From the NCBI GenBank assembly GCA_035362715.1, contig DAOSDU010000001.1, forward strand, positions 1 through 64,000: DNA of 64,000 bases, read 5' to 3'. This document shows positions 34,846 to 44,665 of this stretch, piece by piece. This DNA is from Methanofastidiosum sp. (GTDB lineage Archaea; Methanobacteriota_B; Thermococci; Methanofastidiosales; Methanofastidiosaceae). The first letter of the stretch is position 1; every line of letters starts with the position of its first letter. The notes beneath the pieces were generated by a model. It was not told where the DNA came from. It saw only the letters and a program-made list of their open reading frames with translations, and did no database searches. Both the position numbers and the translations under genes were made by a program.

Positions 34846-36038
34846 TAAAGCCATCTCCTAATAACTTCGGAAAGTCTCTTGACACCTAGATTTATTTCCT
34901 CATCTTTCGGGAATGAGAAATTCAATCTCATTGTGTGTCTTCCTAGGTTATCTTCTATGTAGAAAGCGCTTCCAATGACATAAGCAACATTTGAATTGAT
35001 TGCATCGGTAAACATTTCTTTTGTATCTACATATTCAGGCAACACAATCCAATTGAACATTCCTCCCTCAGGCCTAGTCCACTTACACTCATTTGGCATG
35101 TATTCATCCAATGAGGATAACATCACATCTCTTTTGATTTTATAGAAATTCAGTATCTTTACTAGGTGCTTGTCCAAATAATTTTGAGAATAAATAGCTG
35201 CTATCCTCTGACCAAAAGTATTGGTATGCAAATCTACAGCTTGCTTTGCTATTATCATCTTTTTAAGTAATTCCCCAGTTCCCAAAGCCCATGCAATTCT
35301 AAATCCAGGTGCGAGTATCTTGGAGTACGTTCCTAAATAAATGACTCTCCCTTCAGTATCATAAGACTTTATGGCCTTTAGATGTTCTCCTTCGTACCTA
35401 AGTTCACCATAGGGATTATCTTCAACAACCACTAAATCATAATCATTAGCAATTTTAATTATTTCTTTTCTTCTCTTTTCACTTGTAGTAATCCCTGTGG
35501 GATTATGGAAGTTTGGAACTAAATAAAGTATTTTTGGTTTCTTTCCGTCTTCTTTTAAGGTCTCGAGTGTTTCGATTAATAAATCGGTTCTTATCCCTTC
35601 ACCATCCGATGGAACATCAACGAAATCACAGAGATATGATCTAAATGCACTTAACGCTCCAAGGTAACTTGGAGCCTCAACTATAACGACATCTCCTGGA
35701 TTTATTAGAATCTTAGAGATTAAATCAAGGCCTTGTTGTGAACCGCTGGTAATTAGAATATCGTCTGGGGTACAGGCAATGCCATATTTACCCATCATTC
35801 CAGCTATATATTGTCTTAGCTCTGGGTCACCCTCTGTAAGCCCATACTGCAAGCCATTGTTATTTGAGTTTAAAACGTCATTTACAATCTTTTTTATTTC
35901 TTCCAACGGAAACGTTTGAGGATTTGGAAGACCGCCTGCAAGTGAGATTATCCCAGGTTTTTGGGTAAGCTTAAGGATTTCTCTTATCTCTGATGCTTTT
36001 ACTCTCTTTGCAGTCTCTGAAAATATTGAATCGTCCAT
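34845..36038 (-). CDS. PLP-dependent class I aminotransferase
   Basis: About 397 aa. LAGGLPNPQTFP, ITSGSQQGLDLI, VEAPSYLGAL, VPNFHNPTG, VVEDNPYGELRY and the PLP lysine in GTYSKILAPGFRIAW match the LysN/alpha-aminoadipate and aromatic or branched-chain aminotransferase group. Substrate cannot be assigned. ATG 36038 is favoured over ATG 36062 because the protein then begins at DDSIFSETAKRVKASEI as usual. First gene of an aminotransferase, Rossmann protein, larA run. Confidence 0.88.
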   Translation of the reverse strand: MDDSIFSETAKRVKASEIREILKLTQKPGIISLAGGLPNPQTFPLEEIKKIVNDVLNSNNNGLQYGLTEGDPELRQYIAGMMGKYGIACTPDDILITSGSQQGLDLISKILINPGDVVIVEAPSYLGALSAFRSYLCDFVDVPSDGEGIRTDLLIETLETLKEDGKKPKILYLVPNFHNPTGITTSEKRRKEIIKIANDYDLVVVEDNPYGELRYEGEHLKAIKSYDTEGRVIYLGTYSKILAPGFRIAWALGTGELLKKMIIAKQAVDLHTNTFGQRIAAIYSQNYLDKHLVKILNFYKIKRDVMLSSLDEYMPNECKWTRPEGGMFNWIVLPEYVDTKEMFTDAINSNVAYVIGSAFYIEDNLGRHTMRLNFSFPKDEEINLGVKRLSEVIRRWL

Positions 36039-36063
36039 ATAAATCAACATAAAGAAAGCCATG

Positions 36064-37077
36064 TTATAATTTAAAAAACTTTCTTTTCATTGTTGAATCT
36101 TTGAACATCCCCTCTGTAAGGCCTTTTAATAATCCTAAAATTATAGGCCCGTACAGAATCCCCAATGCACCAAACATGTACGCTCCGCCCAAGAACCCCA
36201 CCAAAACAATAAATGGATGTAGCTGTGCTTTATTCCCTCCAAGTTTTGGAAAAATATAGAAATTATATAATATGAAAAGAACTATGACCCCGTATGTCAA
36301 TACTGCAAACCCTTGGACTATGTCGCCAATTAAAATGTAATAAAATCCAACGGGCAAGAAGATAGTCCACGGGCCAACTACAGGTAAGAGTGCAGCTAAT
36401 CCTGTTAAAAGACCCAAAAGGAAAGAGTAGGGGACACCTATTACTAAAAAACCAATTGTGGCAAGAAATGCCATAATCATTGCGCTCATAACGTTCGCAT
36501 AAATTAAGCCATTAATTACCTTCTTTGTGGGCCCAAGTATCTCAATTATATTATTTTGATAATTATTTGGAATCATTCTTTCGAAATAATTTTCTACTCT
36601 TTCTTTTTCATTCAAAAAATAGAAGAGAGAAAGGAATAATACTACAACGTTCATCAAAGTAAGAGGAAGTTGACCCATTGTGCTGGCAAAAAAATCAGAG
36701 ATATTGATAATTTGGGGAAACGTATCGGATATTACTCCATAGAAGGGGCTGCTTTGAACCTCTAATCCTAAGAGGTCAAATATAGTAGTTGGTGTTTCTT
36801 TTTTTAGGACTTGTGTAACAAAAGTAAGTTGTTCTACGGCTTTATAGAATCCGTATAACAAAGTAATAAGAAATGGTGCGGATACAAACAAAGTTGTTAA
36901 TGCCGCCGATAGTCCTCTCCTTTTCAATTTTTGAAAAATAAAATCATAAACGGGATGAAATGCGTAAGAAAAGATTAATCCCCCTAATATACCAGGTATT
37001 ATAGGATAGACAAGATATATTCCCAGTAATAATATAGAAATAGTGATTACTAATTTAGTTGCAGTGATTCTATCCAT
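36064..37077 (-). CDS. AI-2E family transporter-like membrane protein (PerM family)
   Basis: 337 aa with about seven helices. The N-terminal PIIPGILGGLIFSYAFHPVY and the C-terminal GLLTGLAALLPVVGPWTIFLP and FLGGAYMFGALGILYGPIILG are the AI-2E/PerM signature. The family includes exporters of diverse small molecules and ion antiporters; the substrate here is unknown. Lies 38 nt after atpD, so ATPase read-through is possible. Confidence 0.88.
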   Translation of the reverse strand: MDRITATKLVITISILLLGIYLVYPIIPGILGGLIFSYAFHPVYDFIFQKLKRRGLSAALTTLFVSAPFLITLLYGFYKAVEQLTFVTQVLKKETPTTIFDLLGLEVQSSPFYGVISDTFPQIINISDFFASTMGQLPLTLMNVVVLFLSLFYFLNEKERVENYFERMIPNNYQNNIIEILGPTKKVINGLIYANVMSAMIMAFLATIGFLVIGVPYSFLLGLLTGLAALLPVVGPWTIFLPVGFYYILIGDIVQGFAVLTYGVIVLFILYNFYIFPKLGGNKAQLHPFIVLVGFLGGAYMFGALGILYGPIILGLLKGLTEGMFKDSTMKRKFFKL

Positions 37078-37114
37078 ATCAAATATTAATTGTTCTCTTT
37101 TTTAAAACTTTATC

Positions 37115-37750
37115 TCATCTGGAGCTTTTCTTAGATTTCTTATCTTTGATCATTTTAAGCCTGAATTTATTTTCTCTTTCGAGCTCCTCCAATCGAAAAT
37201 CAATGAACTTCTTCTGAGATTCTAATCGGGGTATGATCTTTGACTCTAAAGCATTTACTCTTCTTTTTGTGACTTCGATTTCATTTAATACTTTCTTAAG
37301 TGTTGATTCTGCCTCAACTGCTTTTGCTACATATTCTAATACTTTTTCATATTCTTCCACAGTTTCATCAATCTTTGAGGATGTTGAAAGAATGCTATAT
37401 CCCCTCTCATTGATACCTTTTTTAAAAGATAAATCAGATATTTTAGGAACTTGAACCCCCAGAATATTCTTGCTATCCAAATAGAATTTAGGGGCGCCTT
37501 TTTTAATTAATGCGCAAGAGGCAACAGCAATTTCCCCTTCAAAAGCTATTGTCATTCCAAGATATTTCTTTGCAATTTCATAACTTTCTTCAAGAGTTTC
37601 TTGAGCTTCTTTGGCATCCTTAACCATCCCAAAAAGATTCATGACTAGGCCATCTCTTTTCTTCTTTAGGATATTATACCCTGTTTTAGAAAGTTTGATT
37701 TTCCTCTGAAGTTTTATCAACTCAGACCTAGTCGGCTTTATCTGTGGCAC
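37115..37750 (-). CDS. atpD: A-type ATP synthase subunit D
   Basis: 211 aa central-stalk subunit. The N-terminus IKPTRSELIKLQRKIKLSKTG and C-terminal long helix (ALESKIIPRLESQKKFIDFRLEELERE) form the antiparallel coiled coil that turns inside the A3B3 head. Start GTG 37750, overlapping atpB by 23 nt. Basic Lys-rich tail. Confidence 0.94.
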   Translation of the reverse strand: MPQIKPTRSELIKLQRKIKLSKTGYNILKKKRDGLVMNLFGMVKDAKEAQETLEESYEIAKKYLGMTIAFEGEIAVASCALIKKGAPKFYLDSKNILGVQVPKISDLSFKKGINERGYSILSTSSKIDETVEEYEKVLEYVAKAVEAESTLKKVLNEIEVTKRRVNALESKIIPRLESQKKFIDFRLEELERENKFRLKMIKDKKSKKSSR

Positions 37751-39119
37751 CCTTAAATCTCCTCATATATTTCTCGATTAATTCATCACTTACTCTTAAT
37801 AATTTATCTTCAGGTAGTTTTGAAAGAATCTCCCATCCTATATCTAGCGTATTTTTTATTTCTCTGTTTTCATTCGATTTTTGAGATACAAATCTTTTTT
37901 CAAAATCATCTGCAAAGTCCAAAAATAATTTGTCAGATTTTGAAAGAGATTCTTTACCAACAATTGAAACAATTCCTCTAAGGTCTTTTCCTTCAGCGTA
38001 TGCTGCATATAATTGATCAGATACAGATTTATGATCTTCTCGGGTCCTATCTTTTCCGATTCCCTTGCTCATTAATCTTGATAATGAAGGCAGAACATCA
38101 ATAGGAGGATATATGCCCTTCCTTTGGAGATCTCTAGAAACAATAATTTGTCCTTCTGTGATATACCCAGATAAATCAGGTATAGGGTGAGTAATATCGT
38201 CACCTGGCATTGTGAGGATAGGTACTTGTGTAACAGAACCGTTTTTACCTTCTATTCTTCCAGCCCGTTCATAAATTGAAGCAAGATCTGTATACATGTA
38301 ACCCGGGTAACCCCTTCTCCCGGGAACTTCTTCCCTAGCAGATCCTATTTCCCTTAAGGCTTCACAGTAATTTGTCATATCAGTCATTATAACTAGCATA
38401 TGCATATCGTAGTTAAATGCAAAAAATTCAGCAGTAGTCAAAGCTATTCGTGGTACGATTAGTCTTTCAATTGAAGGGTCTGAAGCAAGATTTAAAAAAA
38501 CGATTCCTCTTTCTAACGCTCCTGTTTTTTCAAAATCACTTATAAAATATTTCGCTTCTTCTTCGGTTATACCCATTGCAACAAAGATAACTGCAAAACT
38601 TTCAGTACAATCCAAGACCGTTGCTTGTCTTGCTATCTGTAAAGCTAGTTGATTATGTGGTAATCCAGATCCTGAAAATATAGGAAGTTTTTGCCCCCTA
38701 ATTAATGAATTCATTCCATCTATAGCAGATACACCTGTCTGAATGAATTCGTGAGGAGGTGCTCTTTTGTAAGGATTTATTGGGAGCCCATTGATATCCA
38801 ATCTAGCTTCAGGTATAACTTTTGGCCCACCGTCAAGTGGATCCCCCGAACCAGAAAATACTCTTCCAAGCATGTCATGTGAAACTGGAACTTTTAATAC
38901 ATCACCTGAAAACTTAACATAGGCATTTTTGTCAATGTTTCTAGTTCCTTCAAAAACTTGAACAACAACTTTATTCCCCGATGTGTCCAATACTTGGCCT
39001 CTTTTTCTACTCCCATCGGAAAGAGTGATGTTGACATATTCGCCATATCCTATATTCTCAGTATTTTCTAGAAAGATAAGGGGCCCAGTTACAGAAGTGA
39101 TAGTTTTGTACTCTTTCAT
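37728..39119 (-). CDS. atpB: A-type ATP synthase subunit B
   Basis: 463 aa regulatory, non-catalytic nucleotide-binding subunit. It has GRVFSGSGDPLDGGP, SAIDGMNSLIRGQKLPIFSGSGLPHN (degenerate P-loop, no GKT), and VPGRRGYPGYMYTDLASIYERAGR. ATG 39119 with AGGGGAGGAA upstream, 4 nt after atpA. Partner of subunit A in the hexamer. Confidence 0.97.
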   Translation of the reverse strand: MKEYKTITSVTGPLIFLENTENIGYGEYVNITLSDGSRKRGQVLDTSGNKVVVQVFEGTRNIDKNAYVKFSGDVLKVPVSHDMLGRVFSGSGDPLDGGPKVIPEARLDINGLPINPYKRAPPHEFIQTGVSAIDGMNSLIRGQKLPIFSGSGLPHNQLALQIARQATVLDCTESFAVIFVAMGITEEEAKYFISDFEKTGALERGIVFLNLASDPSIERLIVPRIALTTAEFFAFNYDMHMLVIMTDMTNYCEALREIGSAREEVPGRRGYPGYMYTDLASIYERAGRIEGKNGSVTQVPILTMPGDDITHPIPDLSGYITEGQIIVSRDLQRKGIYPPIDVLPSLSRLMSKGIGKDRTREDHKSVSDQLYAAYAEGKDLRGIVSIVGKESLSKSDKLFLDFADDFEKRFVSQKSNENREIKNTLDIGWEILSKLPEDKLLRVSDELIEKYMRRFKGATDKAD

Positions 39120-39123
39120 CGAA

Positions 39124-40866
39124 TCATTCCTCCCCTAGGAGTAACTTGAATTCCTTTGACATTGTTTCGTTAATCGAGCCTATTTTACTCTCAAAATCTT
39201 TCCTATATCTTACTTTAGATATTTCTGCTCTTGACTCGAGTTTTATTATCTTATCAATTTCAACACCGTTTTCAATTGCGTTATTTCCTAATCTGGAAAA
39301 TCGGATAATCGCATTTAATAGTGAAAATTGCCTCTTTAATGAGTGAAATTCATCCACTTCATGGTAAGAATCCTGTTGTAAAAATATCTCCCTTAACATT
39401 CGAGCGATTTCTAATAAAAATTGTTGATCTGGAGGCAGTGCATCTGCACCTACAAGCTGTACAATTTCCTGCAACTCTGCTTCCTTCTGCAATATTTCCA
39501 TTGCTTCAGCTCTTGTTCTATCCCAATCAACAGATATTTTACTTTCGAACCATTCTTTTAGGGAATCATAGTAGAGTGAATAAGATTCAAGCCAATTAAT
39601 CGAAGGGAAATGCCTTTTTTGTGAAAGGTTTGAATCTAATGCCCAGAAAGTTTTTGTTATTCTGAGGGTATTTTGGACTACTGGCTCTGAGAAATCTCCT
39701 CCTGGTGGTGAAACAGCGCCTATAACAGTTACTGAACCTATTTTGCCCCCGAGAGTAACTACGATTCCCGCCCGCTCATAAAAACTTGATAACCTAGAAG
39801 AGAGATATGCAGGATATCCTTCTTCACCGGGCATTTCCTCCAGTCTTGAAGATATTTCTCTCATGGCTTCTGCCCATCTTGATGTGGAATCTGCCATGAG
39901 CGCAACGTCATAACCCATATCCCTATAATATTCAGCGATGGTGATCCCGGTATAAATTGAAGCTTCTCTTGCGGCCACGGGCATGTTTGAAGTATTTGCG
40001 ATAAGTACGGTTCTATTCATCAATGGGCCACCTGTTACAGGATCTACTAATTTAGGAAATTCTGTAAGAACATCAATCATCTCATTTCCTCTTTCACCGC
40101 ACCCGATATAAACAACAACTTTGGTATCGCTCCATTTTGCAAGCTGTTGTTGTGTTACAGTTTTACCGCTACCAAAAGGCCCAGGGATTGCAGCGGTACC
40201 GCCTTTGGCCAAAGGAAATAGAACATCTATAATTCTCTTACCTGTGACTAAAGGAACATTTGGAATCATTTTATCTTTGAAAGGCCTTGGAACTTTGACA
40301 GGCCATCTTTGATACATCTTAATTACTGCATCGTTGTCTAATCTGCACAGTATTTCCTCAACAGTATATTCTCCTTTTTCTAAAATCTCTACAATTTCTC
40401 CAGATATGTTTGGGGGCGACATTATGAAATGTTTTGTGAATTCATTCTCGTTGACATAACCAATTATATCTCCAAAATTTACTTTATCGCCTTTTTTCTT
40501 TGATGGGAAGAATTCCCATTTCTTCTCTCTGTCGATTCCAGGGGCTTCGGCACCCCTCTTAATGTATTCCCCCATTAGCTGTGAGAGTTTTGGTAATGGC
40601 CTTTGAACTCCGTCATATATTGAGCCCAACAACCCTGGCCCCAAATCAACTGATAACGGCATTCCAGTTGTAGTGACCTCATCACCTGGTTTAAGAAGAG
40701 ATGTGTCCTCGTAGACTTGGATAATTGTTTTATCATAATCAATTTCTATCACTTCTCCGAACAGTCCTTCTTTACCAACTCGGACTAGCTCATTCATCTT
40801 AGCGTCTATATTTGTTGCCGTGACTACAGGCCCAGATACCCTATAAATTGTACCTTTATTTTCCAA
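39124..40866 (-). CDS. atpA: A-type ATP synthase catalytic subunit A
   Basis: About 580 aa catalytic subunit. The P-loop is PGPFGSGKTVTQQ, with IYIGCGERGNE-type motif (VVYIGCGERGNEM), LMADSTSRWAEAMREIS and the archaeal 'bulge' domain near 130-200. No intein is present. The start is taken as TTG 40866, 8 nt behind GTGGGGT and giving LENKGTIYRVSGPVV as in homologues; the frame is open to a TTG at 40893 with no better site. Confidence 0.95.
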   Translation of the reverse strand: MENKGTIYRVSGPVVTATNIDAKMNELVRVGKEGLFGEVIEIDYDKTIIQVYEDTSLLKPGDEVTTTGMPLSVDLGPGLLGSIYDGVQRPLPKLSQLMGEYIKRGAEAPGIDREKKWEFFPSKKKGDKVNFGDIIGYVNENEFTKHFIMSPPNISGEIVEILEKGEYTVEEILCRLDNDAVIKMYQRWPVKVPRPFKDKMIPNVPLVTGKRIIDVLFPLAKGGTAAIPGPFGSGKTVTQQQLAKWSDTKVVVYIGCGERGNEMIDVLTEFPKLVDPVTGGPLMNRTVLIANTSNMPVAAREASIYTGITIAEYYRDMGYDVALMADSTSRWAEAMREISSRLEEMPGEEGYPAYLSSRLSSFYERAGIVVTLGGKIGSVTVIGAVSPPGGDFSEPVVQNTLRITKTFWALDSNLSQKRHFPSINWLESYSLYYDSLKEWFESKISVDWDRTRAEAMEILQKEAELQEIVQLVGADALPPDQQFLLEIARMLREIFLQQDSYHEVDEFHSLKRQFSLLNAIIRFSRLGNNAIENGVEIDKIIKLESRAEISKVRYRKDFESKIGSINETMSKEFKLLLGEE

Positions 40867-40867
40867 A

Positions 40868-41170
40868 TTAATTACCCCACAGGTCAACTCCAATTACGTG
40901 TTTTATTTTGTCTCTCAAGATATCGCTTAATTTTTCTCCCAATACAATTACTGTTGGTTTGACTGAAGTGTCGACCTTTAATTTACTTTTACTTGAAAGA
41001 TTTTTGTAATATTCGGGTTGAATAATTATAATTCCTACTTCTTTATCCTTAAACATGTCATTAAGGTGATCTTCAAATTCTTGATCGTTTGCTATTCTCT
41101 CACTTTTCTTGATTCCTAATAACTTAAATCCCATAACAAACTCCTCATCACCAATTACTCCAAATTCCAT
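40868..41170 (-). CDS. atpF: A-type ATP synthase subunit F
   Basis: 100 aa central-stalk subunit. FGVIGDEEFVMGFKLLGI and the segment VGIIIIQPEYY (the strand and turn near residue 50) match subunit F/NtpG. ATG at 41170 overlaps the atpC stop by 1 nt. The stop is 1 nt before the atpA TTG. Confidence 0.93.
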   Translation of the reverse strand: MEFGVIGDEEFVMGFKLLGIKKSERIANDQEFEDHLNDMFKDKEVGIIIIQPEYYKNLSSKSKLKVDTSVKPTVIVLGEKLSDILRDKIKHVIGVDLWGN

Positions 41171-42207
41171 CAGATCACCAAGCTATCCTCAATTATTTTT
41201 TTCTCAAGATTGGAGGCTTTTCCCCTGGATATTTTCCGGATATTCTCAACTTCAATTTTTTTAGAGATAATGTAGTGGAGAACGGGCATTATGGTAAAAG
41301 GATCTCCTATAAATTGTTCTTTTGCGCATTTCATTAGATATTTTTCCAGAGATTCTTCTAGATAAAAGAGGGTTTTTTCTTGCCAGTGTTTTTCAATAAT
41401 AACCCCGTAAGGAGTTTTTTTCATTTTCTTTAAAAAATCGTTATCATGGGACCTTAAGAGGTTGCCTAAATCATCAATCCCAAAAAATAATCCCCCTTCA
41501 ATCATGTTTTTTTGTTCTTCTTCAGGAGCAAATCCGTATCTTCTCATCCTCATTATATTTTTTATATTTGTAATATCAATCTCTGTACGAATAAAATCAA
41601 CGAATAGAGATTTTTTTTCCTTCTTAAAAGTATCAAGAGTACTCTTGAAGTACATTTTAAAAAGTTCTGATTCTATATCTGCTATCTCTTTTGTTTCGTC
41701 TAAAAAATTAAATTGTTCTAATTTTTTTAATTTCTTGATAACATCTTCATAGCTATAGTTTTTTACAAGGGACATTATAAAACTAAAAGGTAGCTCCCCT
41801 ATTGGAATCAGTGTCTTTTCTATTTCATAATCAGTTGCTTTGGAGTATTTACCTCTCAAAATAGAGATTATGTTGTGGATGTCCCATCTAGTTAATATTG
41901 CAAAAGCATAAGCCGAAGCTTTTTTTCCACTCATTTTTATTAGCTTATGATAAGTATTCCCTAGATTTTTATTAAGTGAATGTTCTATTAACTCTACACC
42001 CCGATAATCTCTTGATAAAGAGTCAATTTCTTCTTTGTAGTTTCCTTCTCCCAAAAATCTAGCTATTTGAGAAACCTCCATGTTCAAGAGTTTAATATAT
42101 GCATCGCTCTTGAATAATTTACTTTCCATGGCTCTTACCCTAGTGTTAAGATAACTATAATTAGTTTCTCCAAGCCAATTTTCAGAGAAGACTACATTTG
42201 AATCCAT
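41170..42207 (-). CDS. atpC: A-type ATP synthase subunit C
   Basis: About 345 aa mostly helical subunit that links the central stalk to the membrane ring. NTRVRAMESKLF near the start and the DIHNIISILRGKYSK and DITNIKNIMRMRRYG repeats are characteristic of the three-lobed C/d subunit. ATG 42207 is behind GGTGAG inside the atpE 3' end; a TTG at 42222 is possible but lies on the ribosome binding site. Confidence 0.93.
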   Translation of the reverse strand: MDSNVVFSENWLGETNYSYLNTRVRAMESKLFKSDAYIKLLNMEVSQIARFLGEGNYKEEIDSLSRDYRGVELIEHSLNKNLGNTYHKLIKMSGKKASAYAFAILTRWDIHNIISILRGKYSKATDYEIEKTLIPIGELPFSFIMSLVKNYSYEDVIKKLKKLEQFNFLDETKEIADIESELFKMYFKSTLDTFKKEKKSLFVDFIRTEIDITNIKNIMRMRRYGFAPEEEQKNMIEGGLFFGIDDLGNLLRSHDNDFLKKMKKTPYGVIIEKHWQEKTLFYLEESLEKYLMKCAKEQFIGDPFTIMPVLHYIISKKIEVENIRKISRGKASNLEKKIIEDSLVI

Positions 42208-42760
42208 ACTCAGCCTCACCAAATAAAATATCTCTTATCTCTTTGAGATTATTTTCAAAAACATAGTTTAGGATAGCTTCAAAAGTAAAGTCTTCTTTTA
42301 TCTTACCTGTTGGATCTCCCGTTGAAATACCGCCTATTGTATTAATGTTACCTTTATATTTTTCCCCAGCTAATTTTCTCGCATATTTTTCATCATTTTT
42401 GTTAGAAAAGACGTATTCAAGTTCGGCCACTGATATTAATTTCTTAAGGATAATCTCTCTTTTTTTTGATTCGATATTCTCTAGTTTAGTTTTAGTGATT
42501 GCAAATATCTCTTCAAGTACCTCTTGTTCCATCCTTAGTCTTTTTCTTTTAATTTCAAGATTGGTTCTAGAAGTCTCAGTTCTAGCTAGTAAAGATGTCT
42601 TTTCTTTAACCAAATCTTGTTTCTTTATCTTTAGTTTATCTATAGCATTATCGATATCATGTAATTTAATCTTCTTTTTTTCTTGAAGCTGCTCGCTATA
42701 TTCTTTTGCTGTTTTTCTTGCATCCTCTATCACTGTATCTGCTACTGTACTTTTCCCCAT
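42182..42760 (-). CDS. atpE: A-type ATP synthase subunit E
   Basis: 192 aa peripheral-stalk subunit. A long N-terminal helix rich in Lys/Glu (about residues 8-100) pairs with subunit H, and a C-terminal globular part (GGISTGDPTGKIKEDFTFEAI) binds the head. ATG 42760 with GGAGGG upstream. Confidence 0.9.
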   Translation of the reverse strand: MGKSTVADTVIEDARKTAKEYSEQLQEKKKIKLHDIDNAIDKLKIKKQDLVKEKTSLLARTETSRTNLEIKRKRLRMEQEVLEEIFAITKTKLENIESKKREIILKKLISVAELEYVFSNKNDEKYARKLAGEKYKGNINTIGGISTGDPTGKIKEDFTFEAILNYVFENNLKEIRDILFGEAEYGFKCSLL

Positions 42761-42772
42761 TTTTTCCCTCCT

Positions 42773-43012
42773 TTAAAGGAGTTGAGGCAGCACAACAAAG
42801 AGAAGAACTAATGATACTGTAAGACCAAAAATAACGATTGTTTCAGGTATTACAGTGAGAACTAATCCCTTACTGAAAAGCTCCTCTTTTTCTGTCATTG
42901 CCCCAATTGCAGCAGATCCTATATGCTTCTCTGCCCATGCTGCAGCTAGTCCTGTTAATATGACTGAAGCAACAGAGCTTAATACTACCACTATTACTGC
43001 TAATTCTGCCAT
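42773..43012 (-). CDS. atpK: A-type ATP synthase membrane ring subunit K
   Basis: 79-80 aa proteolipid with one helical hairpin. The ion-carrying Glu is in VIPETIVIFGL in the second helix; the loop GAMTEKEELF joins the helices. Single-hairpin size contrasts with multi-hairpin versions of some methanogens. ATG 43012 is preferred to the adjacent ATG 43015 for spacing from AGAGGTGAT. Whether protons or sodium are moved is not decidable by eye. Confidence 0.93.
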   Translation of the reverse strand: MAELAVIVVVLSSVASVILTGLAAAWAEKHIGSAAIGAMTEKEELFSKGLVLTVIPETIVIFGLTVSLVLLFVVLPQLL

Positions 43013-43030
43013 CATATCACCTCTTTAATA

Positions 43031-44665
43031 TTAAATACCAAATGGTTTATACTTAATACCTCCCCCTTCATAGAATTTTGTGAAAAATTCAACATAATGC
43101 AATCTCAAAGCATGTAAGAAACTGGCTAGAATGCCCAATAAGATGTTTCCTATATGCCCCACTATTAACACGGAATATCCCAATAATACAAAAACACCAC
43201 CCATTGGGAATATTATATCCACAACAATGCTATTTATTACAATTGCTATGCCCACAGAAGATAGACCTATAGCCATTAGTCTAACATAGGATAGGATATT
43301 ACTCATTATGCCAAATATCTCTATTAATCCTATAAATCCTTCTCCGACTACCAATAAAACTATTGAAGCTAAAAGGAGACCCGCTCCAAAATATAGCAAT
43401 ATATCCGAGATATAGATACTGCTTGCTAGAAATATTATTGAAAATATGAGTACAATCCATCCGCCTTTTTTTAAAATGGCTTCTTTTAAGTTGTGTGACC
43501 GGTAAACATTAATAAATCCAAACACGAGGCCTAATAGAACATGTATGACTCCAATTGAGATGGAAAGAATCATTATTGGCATGAAATCTACAATTCTATC
43601 TAGAATGGGCATGCGCAACCCAAGTATTTCTTCTATGCCTAAGAGGTCGAATACATTAAATCCAAAAAACTCACCGTCAATAAAACCAAATGCCATCGTA
43701 TAAATACTTGAGTATTCTAAAATGCCCAGTATCATTTTCCAGCCTTCAGTTTTAAATTTTGTTTTCATAAATAAAGAAGCAAAAAATATAACTAATCCAT
43801 AACCAATATCCCCAAGCATTATTCCATAGAAAAGAGGAAAGGTTATAAAAATTGCAAAAGTAGGATCAATCTCTTTAGTCTTAGGATATTCAAATAATTC
43901 CAATAATAACTCGAAAGGTTTGACTGGACTTGGATGTTTGAATTCAACAGGTACGGATTCCTCATCACTATATTTAATCTTATCAAGATTTATCCTATCG
44001 CCAAATCTTTTCTTTAAAATACTTTCAATCTCTTGGTATTTTTTTTCAGGTATCCATCCTTCAACTATGAAAGTATTCTTGGTAGTCGTGAATCTTAAAG
44101 GGGCTTCCATTTTTTCTATTTCACTTGATAAAAAGTCTTCATATTGTAACAGAAAAGCTGATTTTTCTTTTATCGTAGACTCCATCTGATCTTTGAATAT
44201 ATTTTTTTGTTCTTCAAGTTCCGATTTTGAAGATACTAAATCATCAAGGGAAGCAACTAATTTTTTTTGTATCCCTATATCCCCTAAGTCGCCAATCGAC
44301 TTAATTTTTTCTATCTCTTTTAGTATAAGATTTATTTTAGATATTTTCTCGTTATAGGATTTGATAACATTTTCCGCCTCATAGACTTCTTTTTCTAGCT
44401 CTCTTGAAACTTCTCTTTTGACATAAGTTGATTTAATATTGTCAGGTCGGATATCAAACTTGCTCAAAAAAGCCCTGATAGAAAGCAAGAGTTCAGAAAA
44501 TTTTGAGACTTCACCCAATGATTTTCCTATTTCGAAGGTTTCGTCTTGTTCTTTAAAGTCCACAATATGGATTATCTTTAATGAATGAAGGATTTCAATA
44601 GTCTCCTTCATAGCATCTTTAGTTCCAACTAAAGTTATTTTAGTCATCCTTTCGTTGGAGCTCAT
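43031..44665 (-). CDS. atpI: A-type ATP synthase subunit I (membrane stator)
   Basis: About 544 aa. The N-terminal half is cytosolic and coiled-coil (residues about 80-190), the C-terminal half has eight or so helices, including FPLFYGIMLGDIGYGLVIF, IGLIEIFGIMSNILSYVRLMAIG (conserved Arg of the ion path) and LHALRLHYVEFFTKFYEGGG near the end, all typical of subunit I/a. ATG 44665 follows GAGGT by 6 nt; start overlaps atpH by 26 nt. Confidence 0.95.
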   Translation of the reverse strand: MSSNERMTKITLVGTKDAMKETIEILHSLKIIHIVDFKEQDETFEIGKSLGEVSKFSELLLSIRAFLSKFDIRPDNIKSTYVKREVSRELEKEVYEAENVIKSYNEKISKINLILKEIEKIKSIGDLGDIGIQKKLVASLDDLVSSKSELEEQKNIFKDQMESTIKEKSAFLLQYEDFLSSEIEKMEAPLRFTTTKNTFIVEGWIPEKKYQEIESILKKRFGDRINLDKIKYSDEESVPVEFKHPSPVKPFELLLELFEYPKTKEIDPTFAIFITFPLFYGIMLGDIGYGLVIFFASLFMKTKFKTEGWKMILGILEYSSIYTMAFGFIDGEFFGFNVFDLLGIEEILGLRMPILDRIVDFMPIMILSISIGVIHVLLGLVFGFINVYRSHNLKEAILKKGGWIVLIFSIIFLASSIYISDILLYFGAGLLLASIVLLVVGEGFIGLIEIFGIMSNILSYVRLMAIGLSSVGIAIVINSIVVDIIFPMGGVFVLLGYSVLIVGHIGNILLGILASFLHALRLHYVEFFTKFYEGGGIKYKPFGI

